Source: Cryptomeria japonica (taxonomy: Eukaryota > Streptophyta > Pinopsida > Cupressales > Cupressaceae). From it: a stretch of DNA of 64,000 bases. A program made the translations under genes and the position numbers. The notes under the pieces were generated by a model. The model was given only the letters and a program-made list of their open reading frames with translations. It searched no databases and was not told the DNA's origin. Each line of letters starts with the position of its first letter. The stretch's first letter is position 1. This document shows, in pieces, positions 34,396 to 45,342 of the stretch. The DNA is taken from NCBI RefSeq assembly GCF_030272615.1, contig NC_081411.1, positions 214,940,654 through 215,004,653 of the forward strand, read 5' to 3'.

Positions 34396-35060
34396 TCAGC
34401 TGGAAGTACCCGTCGTACCCTTTGCCTTCGCCCTTTCTCGTATCTCTTTCTCAATTTCTTCCCGTACCCTTCGCTTCTCCGTCTCTGGGTTCGGGCACGT
34501 TGCTTGTCTGACTTGGGCACAGGTTACGGCCAGCACTTCCTCTTCTTTGGTTTCCTCGATATTGAGTAAGTTGACGTCGGACTTCGGGCAGGTGGCGTCT
34601 TCGTGGTCTCCTGGTCCGCACCATTTGCACAAATATTGTGTGGCCTCTCCCTTCAAGCAGTCTCAAGCGAAGTGCCTCCACTGGCTGCATGCTCTGCATT
34701 GTATCATCGGTCGGCCTTTGAAGTCATATTGGATCCGGCTCCTTGTATTGTTATTGTTATTATTGTTGTTTCGTCCTCCCCACCGGTTATCTCGATAGCC
34801 TCCCGATGTTGCATTGTTGTTCGCTTGGGAGCTGTCGATACCGCCCGATGTAGTTGGTTGTTCCTACGTAAGCAATACTTGTTGGTTTCGTGTTTTCATG
34901 TTGTAGGGGCATTCCCTAGTGGGATGCCCCATCAACTGGCATATATCACAATAGGCCTTCTTTGGGCAAGAGCCTTTCGTGTGGCCGTCTTACACTCCGT
35001 GCACCAAAGCTCCCCTTCGTCGGTCTTGCTCGGACCTCCCTTCATAACCTTTTGCTCTTT
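34396..35060 (-). pseudogene. Gag C-terminus with four CCHC zinc knuckles, frameshifted
   Basis: Four CX2CX4HX4C knuckles can be read on the minus strand. One, near 34975-35020, is split by a one-base frameshift. CDICQLMGHPTREC lies at 34909-34950. CRACSQWRHFA-DC lies at 34660-34701 with a stop codon inside it. CKWCGPGDHEDATC lies at 34588-34629. Such knuckles bind nucleic acid during packaging. Most plant gag proteins have one or two, so four in a row is notable. The frame between knuckles 2 and 3 is asparagine-rich (a run of AAT/AAC codons near 34740-34770). Confidence 0.75.
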
Positions 35061-35081
35061 CATCATCCTAAGCATGTCCTT

Positions 35082-36374
35082 CTATAGGGCTTGCACCTTT
35101 TTGCCAAACTCGCCATCGCTACTGCTTCCCTCAGAAGAGTCATCATCCTCGGATGAGCTATCCTTCTTCTTTTTCTTCTTGGATGTCTTGGTCTCGCTCT
35201 CAAGATCCATCGCTCTATTATATGCATCGTCGTATGAGGTTGGTGGAACAATTTTCATTTTCTTCCAGATGGAGTGTTTCAGTCCCTCCACGAACCATCT
35301 CTTTTTCAACCCATCCATTGGTTGACTCTCCATTTTCCCCAATAGTTCCTTGAGCCACCGACTATAGGCTCGGACCGTCTCATTCTTGTTTTGCTTTGTG
35401 CCATAGATTTCGGCTACTATTTCATTGTCGTCTCTGAGGAGGCGAAACTCTATGTTGAACTCCTTCTTCAGGTTCGGCCATGTGCCGACTTTGGTCCTAT
35501 CTGTATCGGAGTACCAATCGATGGCTACTCCCCTTAAGGTTGCTGGAAATTGTGTTACCCATTCGTCCTGGTCGATAACACCATTCGTTGACCATATGGT
35601 TTCGCAAGTGCAGCAATGGCAGACGGGATCTTCCTTCCCCTCGCCGTTGAACTTCGGCAGCTTCTGCTTACTTGCCATCCCACCGCTAGGTCTCGCTCCT
35701 CTGGTGCCTTGTGTGCTTGTACCTAGTGATCCTTCGCCTCCGCCTCCTGCACTTGACCCTCCACTCGTGGGTCCTCCGAAGAAGGTTGTTGACCCCAAAC
35801 TGAACAAATTGCCTCCCGTACGGTACCCTTGTGCTCCCTCGGCACCGTCAGTCATACCATCACCTTCAGTTGTCTCCCTCCGGTTGTCCTCGGAAATGGA
35901 CAAGTTCTTTAGTAGGTCTCTGGTAGCATCGATCAAGTTTAGACTTCGCCTTGTCTGTTCCACCAACTCTTCGCAACTTCTTACCCTACGGTGGTATTCT
36001 AGCGAACTGTAGAGTTCTCCTTCGGCACCCTCCGTGGCTCCTAGGTTCCCTTTGGGCAACCCTATGACAATGTAGAGAGTGTAATTCTCTCTGTCTATCT
36101 CTGCCTCCGCAACCTTCGTGACTCCTAGGTTCCCTTCGGGCAACCCTATGACAGTGTAGAGAGTGTAATTCTCTCCGTCTATCTCTGCCTCCGCAACCTC
36201 CGTGACACCTCCTGGGTTCCCTTCGAGCAACCCCTCGGTCGGTCGTCCCTCGGCAAGCTGCCTTAGCCTACGCCTTCGTTCTATTTGCTGTCTGAGATTC
36301 AACGCTCTTTGTGCCGCTTCCCATTCGTCACTTTGTATCTTTTTATTTTTGTCCTTATTTAGTATATTGGGCAT
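35082..36374 (-). CDS. Gypsy gag protein, N-terminal and core domains (430 codons)
   Basis: This is the best preserved gag of the window. The start ATG at 36374 is the first after the primer-binding site. Residues about 45-115 hold two to three imperfect 30-residue repeats of the form EGNLGVTKVAEAEIDRENY. A glycine-rich linker (GGPTSGGSSAGGGGEG) precedes the core: GVAIDWYSDTDRTKVGTWPNLKKEF and VRAYSRWLKELLGKM are the hallmark helices of the retrotransposon gag family. The C-terminus is lysine/serine-rich. Frameshifted zinc knuckles and a protease follow on the same strand, so it would be the start of a gag-pol. A stop ends it before the knuckles. It sits inside LTR G. Confidence 0.82.
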   Translation of the reverse strand: MPNILNKDKNKKIQSDEWEAAQRALNLRQQIERRRRLRQLAEGRPTEGLLEGNPGGVTEVAEAEIDGENYTLYTVIGLPEGNLGVTKVAEAEIDRENYTLYIVIGLPKGNLGATEGAEGELYSSLEYHRRVRSCEELVEQTRRSLNLIDATRDLLKNLSISEDNRRETTEGDGMTDGAEGAQGYRTGGNLFSLGSTTFFGGPTSGGSSAGGGGEGSLGTSTQGTRGARPSGGMASKQKLPKFNGEGKEDPVCHCCTCETIWSTNGVIDQDEWVTQFPATLRGVAIDWYSDTDRTKVGTWPNLKKEFNIEFRLLRDDNEIVAEIYGTKQNKNETVRAYSRWLKELLGKMESQPMDGLKKRWFVEGLKHSIWKKMKIVPPTSYDDAYNRAMDLESETKTSKKKKKKDSSSEDDDSSEGSSSDGEFGKKVQAL

Positions 36375-36636
36375 AAATCACTTCCGTACATAGCAAGCAC
36401 ACGCCATGTACACAAAAAAAAAACTTTTTATAAATTTGCCTTTCGACCACAATTTATATCAACATTGTGTCGGGATTATTAAAAGGTTCAATTTCCCCTT
36501 CGCCTCTTGCCATCACGCTCTACGTCCCATGACGATTGTTTCATTTGCGCGTCGTCGACCTCTGGGTTAATCTCACCGACGGGTAGGCCCATCGTGTCCG
36601 TACACCATCCGCTCCTTCCTTTCCCGAGTATGTCTA

Positions 36637-36651
36637 GGCAGCAGCGCCAAA
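36637..36651 (-). other. Primer-binding site of the gag-protease element
   Basis: On the minus strand, TTTGGCGCTGCTGCC follows the LTR end ...GGCAAACA directly. The core TGGCGCTGCTGCC is a plausible tRNA-complementary primer site and shares its first seven bases with the site next to LTR G. Confidence 0.65.
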
Positions 36652-36967
36652 TGTTTGCCTCATACGGTAAATGATTAAATGCAGAAAGTAAATGCACAGA
36701 ACATAATGGAAATATATTAAATAACCAGTCTCTATATTAATTCAACAATCCATGTACATCAAGTGCTTATAACATTACACCCAGATACGACTATGATCCC
36801 CCCACTAAGAAGGAACGGTATGCAATATATAATACCCGAAGGGGTGCGACCAACCGTAGCGTCCAACTGCCCTTCGGGACGACTAACTAACTGACTGTCG
36901 TAACTCATTATTACCGATGACAACATAAACATAATATAACAACATAACATAATGATTATTCCCGGCA
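36652..36967 (-). repeat. 5' LTR (316 bp) of the gag-protease element
   Basis: Bounded by TGCCGGGAATAA (minus strand, from 36967) and ...GGCAAACA (to 36652), with a primer-binding site next to it. The short length contrasts with the multi-kilobase TGTTGTGAC LTRs. No 3' LTR exists because the element is cut off near 33525. The 5' edge is inferred from TG/CA ends only. Confidence 0.6.
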
Positions 36968-38299
36968 ATAGACGCCTTAGCTTGAAATGATGTGATTGGA
37001 TAATGACTGGGCACCACCTTGCTAGCTCATTTTAACTCATCACAAGTGTTGGTGACGGAGGCATATCTCTTGATACTCAACATTTCCAAGCGCCTGATGT
37101 GATGATGACTTTGCTCAAGTCGATCCTCTAACTTTGATTAACTCTTCTGGAACTATCTTCCGCATTGATAACTTGCATTCTCTTTATCTTGTGTGGAAAC
37201 TCCTTTGTCTTGGATGTGTTTCACTTCCCAACCTTGGAATCCTTTGTCTTAATTGTCTTTGGTCTTCTTTGAAATTCCCTTTCTAGAATACTCCTTTGTA
37301 CTAGCAATGCTTCTTGGATTTCTGAAGGAAATTCAAGATATTTGTAAAATTCCTTTCTCTAGCATCCTCACTCTCATGCTTGCTCTTTGCTATCTTCTTC
37401 ATCTTTCATTCAATGGCATCCTTGAAGGTGTTGATCATCATATATGCACTGTTTGAGGTCATGATGTCTCTCTCTTACAACATTGAAAATGTCCATCTTT
37501 AGAATTCTTCTCATTGCCGGATCATTTCACCCTCACTCTCATAAGCTGAAAAGAAAATACACCTTGATCAAGATATGTAAGAGAACAATATTATTCTTCA
37601 AATCTGGAAACGAATCCCCTTTGTTTGAGTTCTGATTTTCACATTTCAAGGTCTGATTTACTGAGTTTCTATGTTTGGAGACTTTAATTGAGGCTCTGGT
37701 TTGATTTCCAACTATGAATCAGGTTTGATATCCATTTTATAGGTCAGTTTTGCAAGTCTAATTTCTCTATTCAGGTTTGCACAAAGTTGATTTCAACTTC
37801 CGTCTCAAGTCTCTGCTGATGGGATCAACCTTTGATGGTGAAGTTCACTATGATTGATATCCTCATTAGTTTGAATGATGTTTGAACAACTTTGGTCTCC
37901 AAATCTGCTGTTCTGATTGCTTTTCAACCAGATCTGCCTCGTTATCCAATAGCGTTGCTTTTCCAAGTCATACTCAGGTCTGCTCCTAAGTGATTCACTT
38001 AGGACTGACTTTGATTCAAAATGATTACTTTGACTTTGATTTTTAGCTCCTTGCGCCGACTTGATGATTTCTATTTAATGATTCATTTATTTCCTCCTCT
38101 CAAATGTGAAGGTCCGACTTGTTATTGCAATGTTTTATTTTCATTTAAATTTAGCATGCAACATCTCTTCTTCCTACATGGGCTCTCTCTTACAAGCTGG
38201 CACTAAAACTTGTGTCTTCCTCATTTGATGTGGATGATAGCCAGCACAAGAAGTTTGCACTTTTTATAGGCAAAGGAAGAGATGGGATGAATTATCGTG

Positions 38300-39382
38300 C
38301 TTTTAGGTGGTCAAAGACAACGCCTAGTGTTTGGGTCTCTAATTTGACTGGGCGTCAAAAGTGAAAGGTCGCATTTTAGTATAGGCATTGGAAGTACTAA
38401 GCAAAAGTTCGCTATTTTTAGGAGGGATAGGAAGTGTCAGTTCGCTCTTTTGACGCCTGACTGGAAGTGATAAGTTCGCATTTTGAAGGGGCAATTGGAA
38501 ATGGAAGGGAAAGATCGCTCTTTAGAGGCATCAAAGGAAGTGATGATGTCGGTGTTTGATGTAGGCATTGACAATGCCTTAGAACTTTTATCTCCGAACT
38601 AGAGTTCACGGGGCCCAAGCATGTGGCATGGTAGTGGAGGGGGATCGAAGATAGTGAGTTGGAAGGGATGCCACGGAGAAATGGATGGATGAGGGATGTC
38701 GTAAAGATGAGGTGATAAGGAAGGTGTCGAGAGATGGGGATAAAGGGATGCCATGGCAAAGGGAAGGGATTAAGGGATGTAGGTTAGGATAGGATTGAGG
38801 TTATGAAGGGGGAAAGGAAGGTGGGTATTGGAAGGGCATGCTAAGGGAAGTAAGGGGTAAGGGATTTCATAAGGAGGATGGAGGATGTAGGGATGGGAAG
38901 TTGGGAGGTAGGAATTAAAGATGGATAGGTGAAGAATGTGGTGAAGGCGTAAGGGATGGACGATGAAGGGATAGAAGATGTAGGTGAGGTGATAGTGGTG
39001 GGTGAAGGGGAAAAAAGGTAGTGCAAGGAGATGGAAATGGGAGGTAGGAAGTAGGGCTGAAGAAGGAAATAAGGATGGAAGGAAGGAAAGGTGGTGAAGG
39101 GAAGGAAGAGAGAATGGATGGCAAGGAGGATGAAGGAGGGAGATGGAAAGATGGAAGTGGAAGATGCAGGATGGGAGAAGGTGAAGTGGGGTTTGAGCAT
39201 CCACTGGCAGTGTTGGGAGAGGCAGGTCGGAGATTTAAGGGGGTAAAAGAAATGGCTAAGGGAGGGTCATGGCTTTTCTTGAGCACTGGAAGTGACAAGT
39301 AGAAAATCATGCATTTGGACCCACACTGGAAGTGATAAAGCTTAGTTCACACATTTGGGTGGTAACTGGAAGTCTTAGGTCG
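38300..39382 (-). repeat. Short repeats and purine-rich tract of LTR G
   Basis: Between 38300 and 38580 the phrase AAGTTCGCATTTT/GATCGCTCTTT recurs about every 35-40 bp, usually after GGAAGTG. From 38600 to 39260 the plus strand is almost entirely purines in GGAAG/GGATG runs. Apparent proline/serine-rich frames on the minus strand there are artefacts of this composition. The GGAAGTGATAAG unit returns at 39320 and resumes after LTR E at 41760. Confidence 0.75.
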
Positions 39383-41742
39383 TGTTGTGACGTTTTCACA
39401 CATTGCCCCATTGCAAATGGGGACCCAAGCTAAAAGTTGAAATTTTGCGTAAGGCATAGAATCCAAGGAGTCAAGGAGGAATAAAAAGCAAAATTCCCCT
39501 CGGGCAAATTTTTGAATTTGCTATTTTTAGACACCGAATCTCGACGGAGTGTGGAAAATTTTATAGATTCGGAATCAGGGTGAAATTCTCCATCCAATGA
39601 ATGTGGCTCCTAAATTTTAGGAGGATCCTTAAAAAACAGGGATGTTAAAAAGAAGGCATGGACAATTCACAAAACAATGAATTCCTTCCTCAGGAGGAAT
39701 TCCCGCCCCAGCCTTGTGGAGGGTGCCAGAATGAAGAATGCATGGAGAAACAAGCAAATTGCAAGAGTCCTTAACCAAGGCATTTTAGCACCCAAGTGAG
39801 AGAAGGAGCGCCAGATAGAAGGAGGCATGGAGGATTCACAAATTCACTGAATCCTCCACCAAGTCAAAATTTTGTCCAAGATGAAGGACAAGCGCCAAAA
39901 TGAAGGAGGCATGGAGGATTCACAAATTTCATTGAATCCTCCACCAAGTCAAAATTGCGCCCAAGAAGAAGAAATTCCAAGAAAGTGAAAAAATTGGCTG
40001 TGTGTCGGAAATTCCTTCCTTCAAGACAGAATTCCAGGAAAGGTAAAAAATTGACTAAGTGTTTGAAATTTCTTCCTTCAGGACATAGTTCTTGGAAATC
40101 ATGAAAATTGGCTAAGGCATGAAGAATTTCCTTCCTCAAGGTAAGGAACAAATGCCTTTCCAAAGGAGAATTCCTCCACAACAAGAAATCACACCCAAGG
40201 ATGAATTGAAGATAAAATTTCTAAGGCAAGGAAGGAATCAGGGATGAACTGAACAAGAAATTCCCCCCCCCAGGGAAAAATTTGAAAATCCATTTTCAGG
40301 GCTCAAATAACCTCCAAATTTAGAAATTTTTGAAGATATGGATACATGGGAGAATTTGCTCTCTCCTAGACCGTGGAACCCTAATTTGGAAATTTCCTAA
40401 AAAAATGGAAATGTGCAGAATTGCTGAAAAACCTTCTCTGAGCAAAGAAAGTTGAAGAGACTTCAAGAAAATTCTTCCTGAATCGAATTTTCCCTCTCCA
40501 ACAATTCCAAATGTGCAGGAGCGGATATACGACGGCGGGGTCCACTTGCATGGCGAGGATCTATTGAACACGTGGCAGTAGAGTGGCGCATTCATTATCG
40601 AAATATTTGACCAAATGGCGACCCGATCATTGCATGTTGAATTTATGGTAGATTCCTCTTGCATACGGTCGCCGCATGTGGAAATGATGGATCATTTATG
40701 ACATAATGAGGTGATTTTTGCATGGATGAATATTCAACGCATGTTGGGCAAATTTGAAGGTGCATTTAATGCGCAATGGATGCTATTTTGGGTACTTTTG
40801 AATTAATTGTATATGGGCATGATGGGTTATTAGTTGGAGATTCCCACCTTGTTGCATCTTGAGTGGAGAATCTTTTAGGGAAAAGCCTAATTAGGGTTTG
40901 CATGTAATCATGGCTTGAGGCCTATATAAAGGGGTGACCCCCTCATTTGTAAAGGAGGGAGCTTTGTATGAAATTGTTGCGATAAGTTTTTGAGAAAAAT
41001 AATAGTGAAACATTGTTCTCTGATGGTGTCCACTTAAGTTACTTTTCAAGACTTGCATGGTTTCACCTTCCTCACTTAGATTAGAAGTAGTATAGTGCTT
41101 TGATTTCAATAGAGAATGTAATGGTGTCTGATGAATTTCCATGGTTCATACTTTTTGCATCTTGCTGATTGTAAGTTGCAGTGTAAAGTTAGTCTGAGCC
41201 CCCTAAATTTGTGTTGAGTTCGATTGTGGATAATTATTTGGATTGCACCGTTTTTGGGTATTCAAATGTACTTTCTCGATTTGAAAATCCTCTACCATCC
41301 CCAAAAAATTGCACCGGTTCTTGCGGAGTTGTAGTTGATCTTGGCGAAGCAGAGCTTGGTTTATTTGGAATTTGTCCACCAGAGCACTATTCATTGTTAT
41401 CACTGCCCTTAGGAGTAGATTTAGATCCTTCTAACCCTTTCCCCTTTACTTTCAGTTCATTTTAGTCCATTCGAAGCAACAGCATCGCAGAATTGCCATA
41501 TCCGATGATGAAGTTCCAGCCACAGCAGAGAAGTGAAAGAACGATGAAACGTAAGGCCCCTTGGATTACCAGCAAACACATCAGCCAACTGAGTCACGTC
41601 CGTAGCATAAAGGAACCTTGGAGTCGATTGTTTGAACTTTTTGCAATCTTAGCATGCAATCGTACTTTCATCAAGAGAGAGTGAAGTGAACATTAGGCAA
41701 CTTTATTCTGTGTTCGACGCTGTCATAAAAAACACGTCAACA
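39383..41742 (+). mobile_element. Solo LTR E of the TGTTGTGAC family, inserted in LTR G
   Basis: It runs from TGTTGTGACG to CACGTCAACA. The flanks GGTCG and AGACG agree at three of five positions. The host repeat AGGTCGCA...TTTTGGAGG is rejoined when the unit is removed, so the boundaries are secure even though the duplication has decayed. The terminal hairpin is at 39406-39422. Inside are hairpin units with arms GGAGGATTCA/TGAATCCTCC (39829-39857 and 39913-39942), then a promoter-like block. No coding region was recognised. Confidence 0.82.
40881..40930 (+). promoter_or_regulatory. Putative LTR E promoter: telo-box palindrome and TATA box
   Basis: AAGCCTAATTAGGGTTT (40882-40898) is the telo-box pair with one arm mutated. 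TATATAAA lies at 40923-40930. The spacing is shorter than in A, B, C and D. Confidence 0.62.
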
Positions 41743-42896
41743 AGACGCACTTTGGAGGCCCAACCGGAAGTGATTTCAAGATGTCAACTTTGCTAACTTA
41801 ATCATTTCCTTGAGCCTTTTCATAATAATTTAGACTTCTAGCCTATCCTTCCTTCCAAAAGTTGACTTTCTAAAACAAATTTGCCTTAGCCAAATTTTAG
41901 CACTTCACCTCTAATTTTAAAAAATGATGATCAAATGCAATGATCATCATGAAATAATTCATTTCCTAAGCCACAAAAGATACTACACCTCTTCCAAGTG
42001 AAAGGCTAATAGCCAAAGACTCTACAACTAAGCTAGAAAGCAAAAAAAAAGTAGGGGTTTCCATTTTCAATGGGACAATGTGTGGAAACGTCACAACACA
42101 ACCCAACAACCTCGTGAAACATCGAAACAACCTCGAAGTGTGGGACCTGTTGTGACGTTTTCACACATCGCCCCATTGCAAATGGGGACCCCCTCTTTTA
42201 GCTAAATAAACCAAGTCTTTTGCAGTCTGTGTCATCTCCCGACCCTAAGGAATGAGTTATAAGGTCTTGTTGGTCTGGATTTTGATCTTTGAAAGTAATG
42301 AAGTGACTAAGTAGGGAATGGATTCTTAAGGAATATACAGCGTAGACAGGATACCATCTTAATATTGTCATCAAGTTGAGAATAAGGGTTTTAATGTAGT
42401 GAGAAATGCATTGTACTTACTGCTTTATCCTTCAAACTTTGCATTTTGCTAACTATGAACTTGATTGATGCTTGTACTTCACAACGTTTCCTTGTCTTTC
42501 TTCAGGTATATTACGGGTAGCAAGACTTTGGATGCTGAGAGGACATCGTTGAGTAGGTGACATTATCATCCAAGGAAGAGATTGCAACAATAGAATAAAG
42601 AATGCACACTCAGAGGAAGGGAATGATGGACATTTGGCTAAGTGTCAAGATAACCTTGAGAGCTAATATGAGGAAATGAAAGAGAATCCTTCAAGGAAGC
42701 CACTAGTGAAATTTGAGCATTTTCTAAGAGCTTTCTATTTTTAGAAAGTTTCACTATGGCCCCGATTGACCTAATTTTGCATTTGGGCAAACTTTCTATT
42801 TTTAGAAACAACTTAATGTTAACTGAAAGTGGAACAAATATCTAGATCCAAGTCTAGAAGAACGAAGATGAAATGCAGAGCATAAAATGTCAATGT

Positions 42897-43165
42897 AGAA
42901 GGAGGAATTTGGTGAAAGGGAAAAATCCTCCTCTAGGCCAAAACTCCACCCAAGAGTGGAAATTCTTAGTGAAGGAGGAATTTGGCGGAAAGGAAAAATC
43001 CTCTTCTAGGCCAAAACTCCACCCTAGAGTGGAAATTCTCAACGAAGGAGGAGTTTAGCAAAAAGGAAAAATCCTCCTCTAGCCCAAAACTCCACCCAAG
43101 AGTGGAAATTCTCAGCGAAGATGGAATTTGGCAAAAAGGAAAAATCCTCATCCAACCCAAAAGGT
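42897..43165 (+). repeat. Tandem repeat of about 74 bp in LTR F, 3.5 units
   Basis: Each unit starts GGAGGAATTTGG, continues AAAAATCCTCCTCTAGGCC and ends CCACCCAAGAGTGG-AAATTCT. The last unit is partial. Each unit contains two short inverted repeats (GAGGA...TCCTC and CCAC...GTGG). Confidence 0.85.
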
Positions 43166-44377
43166 GCCCAACCATTCCTCGGGTCATGGAAATTTGAAAT
43201 TTTTACTAAGGTATGGGCAATATTTCAGGACCTCCTAAATGCACCCAGCTTCATGATGGCAAGGAAGGATGAAATTTCACCAAGAAAATTCCTTCCCCAG
43301 GCTCCAAATGCGCCTATCTCTAGGAAGGGAAGAAATAATAAATTTTGCTAAGTTTTGACAAATCCGTCTCCAGGATTGATATGCACTCAAGGATTCCTCA
43401 GAAATGGAAACTCAAAAATTTGACTATGGAGAAATTCCTTCTCGAAGCTCCAAATGCGACCATCTCCAAAATGTCAAAAAATGATAAAACATCAAGGATT
43501 CATCTATCCAGTCCAAAGGCAATATCAAGACATCAAGAGGCATGTAGGTCCAAGATGAGCAGATCCAATTTATGACATACAAGTTCAAGAAGAAATCCAA
43601 TCTTAGGAAGTTCATGGAGGAAAAATTCTAGTTCTAAACACTGAGGACATTCAAACTCCAAACATTCAGGCTTCAAGGCAATCTAGTTCCAAACCCCAAG
43701 GTTCACTTCAAAGATCAAAGATCGAGTGCAAATGTAGAAGGAAGAATTTCCTCTAGAAATTCAAAATCAAAGGTCACAAAGTTCAAGTTTGAAAGATTTC
43801 AAGAATGACAGAATCTTCGACAAGGAAGTCCCATCCATTCCAAGAAGGTGAATTCCCCAATCCAATTACGGGGAAAGGAAGCCTTCAAGAAATCAAATGA
43901 AGAATCAGCCTGGCTAAGGAGGATACTCAAAGAAATTCAGATTGAAATCCTCTCCTCAACGGAGGCATTGTTTCAGCAAGAAATGGGAGATAAGGAAATG
44001 ACCACAAATAATTTGAAGAGCAAGGTCAAGGAATACATTTTCAAGGACATGAGTTCTTTCTCGAAGAGTTGCCTGGATGACACTTCCATATTCATCAATT
44101 TCATGAACAAGATTGAGGAACTCAAGCCAGCATGGGAGAAGATTTTCAGTTAGTGTGAAAAGGAAACCACAGTCATGAAATACAAGCATGAGAATACTCC
44201 AAGTGTCTCTAAATATGAACTTTGAGATAGTGATGTCTAGGTTCATTAAATTTGCCAACAAAGAGAGAGATAAGGGACACATACTTCTAGATAATGAGTT
44301 GTTTGATGCTCGGTTCACACTCAGTTATTGGCTTTTTACTCTAGTTCTTTTTGCATAAAAGGTGGTCATTTACTTTG

Positions 44378-44466
44378 AAACCCTAATTAGGGCTCTATCT
44401 TGAACTCTCAGCCCTTGGTTGCAAATCAATCTTGGTCGTTCATTTGTGGAAGGATCTCTATAAAAG
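44378..44466 (+). promoter_or_regulatory. Putative LTR F promoter: telo-box palindrome and TATA box
   Basis: AAACCCTAATTAGGGCT (44378-44394) retains one full telo-box. TATAAAAG lies at 44459-44466, about 65 bp downstream, as in A, B, C and D. Confidence 0.65.
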
Positions 44467-45342
44467 GCTCATGCCTTCTCATTTGTAAAGGATTAGAATT
44501 AGATAGCTCATTAGAAATAGAGAGCTCTTGCTCCTTAGAGTAGAAGTAGAGTAGGAGAAGGAGAAGACATTGTTGTAAGGCTTGAGAAATAAAATTTGAT
44601 TTCATTGAAGATATGGTGGATTCATGTTTATTTCAATTTGTTGCATGGTGTTCTTCCAATTTCTCAAGTTGTTAGAAATGCATTTATGTTAAGGGAGAAT
44701 GTGACAATGTTTGATGAATTTCAATTGTTCATACTTTTTGCACTTAGATGATTTCTATTTGCAGTGTAAAGTTAGCTTGAACCTTTTTTTATGAGGATTC
44801 TTAACTTCTATCATTGAATGTACATTGTTCGTTATGATGGTGTTCATTGTGATATGATAACTCTTTGCATAATCCCTGGAAGATTGCACTAGTTTTCGTC
44901 GAGTTGTTGCTGAGCATGGCAAAGCAGGATTTGGTTACTGGGAATTCGCCCATTGGAGCATGATCCATTATCCTCATTGTCCCTAGGAGTAGATTAGAAC
45001 TTCTTATCCTTTTCCCTTTGGTCCTTTTTTTCCAATTCTAGTTAAGTTTGTATAAGGAAGAAGCATCACAATCTTGAAATATCCAATGATGAAGTTCCAG
45101 CCATAGCATCAAGAGAAGTGAAGAACAACAAAAGAATAAGTCCCCCTTGGATTACGAGCATACATCAGCCAAAATGAGCAATATCCATCATAAAGTTGCA
45201 AGTTCGCGTAGGAACCTTGGAACCACTTTTATGAACTTTTGCAATCTTAGCATAAAAGGTGATTTTGCTCAAGAGAGGATAAACTGTCTTTAGCATTTTT
45301 ATTTTGTACTGGTGTGGTCATAAAACACCCATCAACAGGACC

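Larger units (their letters stand above)
33470..42098 (-). mobile_element. 5' LTR G of the TGTTGTGAC family, with two insertions
   Basis: The right edge is ACGTCACAACA (to 42098), preceded by the family terminal hairpin in a diverged form (42059-42075). The left edge is TGTTAATGTG at 33470. The adjoining GGTATCTTATCCTCTTC matches the 3' block of LTRs B and C. It is interrupted by a truncated gag-protease element (about 33525-36967) and by solo LTR E (39383-41742). Without those it is about 2.8 kb. 36968-38210 shows no coding content. 38300-39380 holds short repeats and a purine-rich tract. The primer-binding-like site on its left marks it as the 5' LTR of a minus-strand element. Confidence 0.72.
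42148..45337 (+). mobile_element. Solo LTR F of the TGTTGTGAC family
   Basis: It runs from TGTTGTGACG to CCATCAACA with the perfect duplication GGACC (42143-42147 and 45338-45342). The terminal hairpin is at 42171-42187. A 73-75 bp tandem repeat fills 42897-43165. The remaining interior (43170-44340) is purine-rich with many GGAAATTC-like pieces, and its short frames show no known motif. A telo-box/TATA block lies at 44378-44466. Confidence 0.9.

Noticed and set aside
34603-36012. Plus-strand frames of 240 and 195 codons
   Set aside because: They lie opposite a well supported gag with its core motifs and zinc knuckles, and their translations show no family features.
38770-39310. Overlapping proline/serine-rich frames on the minus strand
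   Set aside because: They arise from the purine-rich plus strand, are open in several frames at once, and have no motif.
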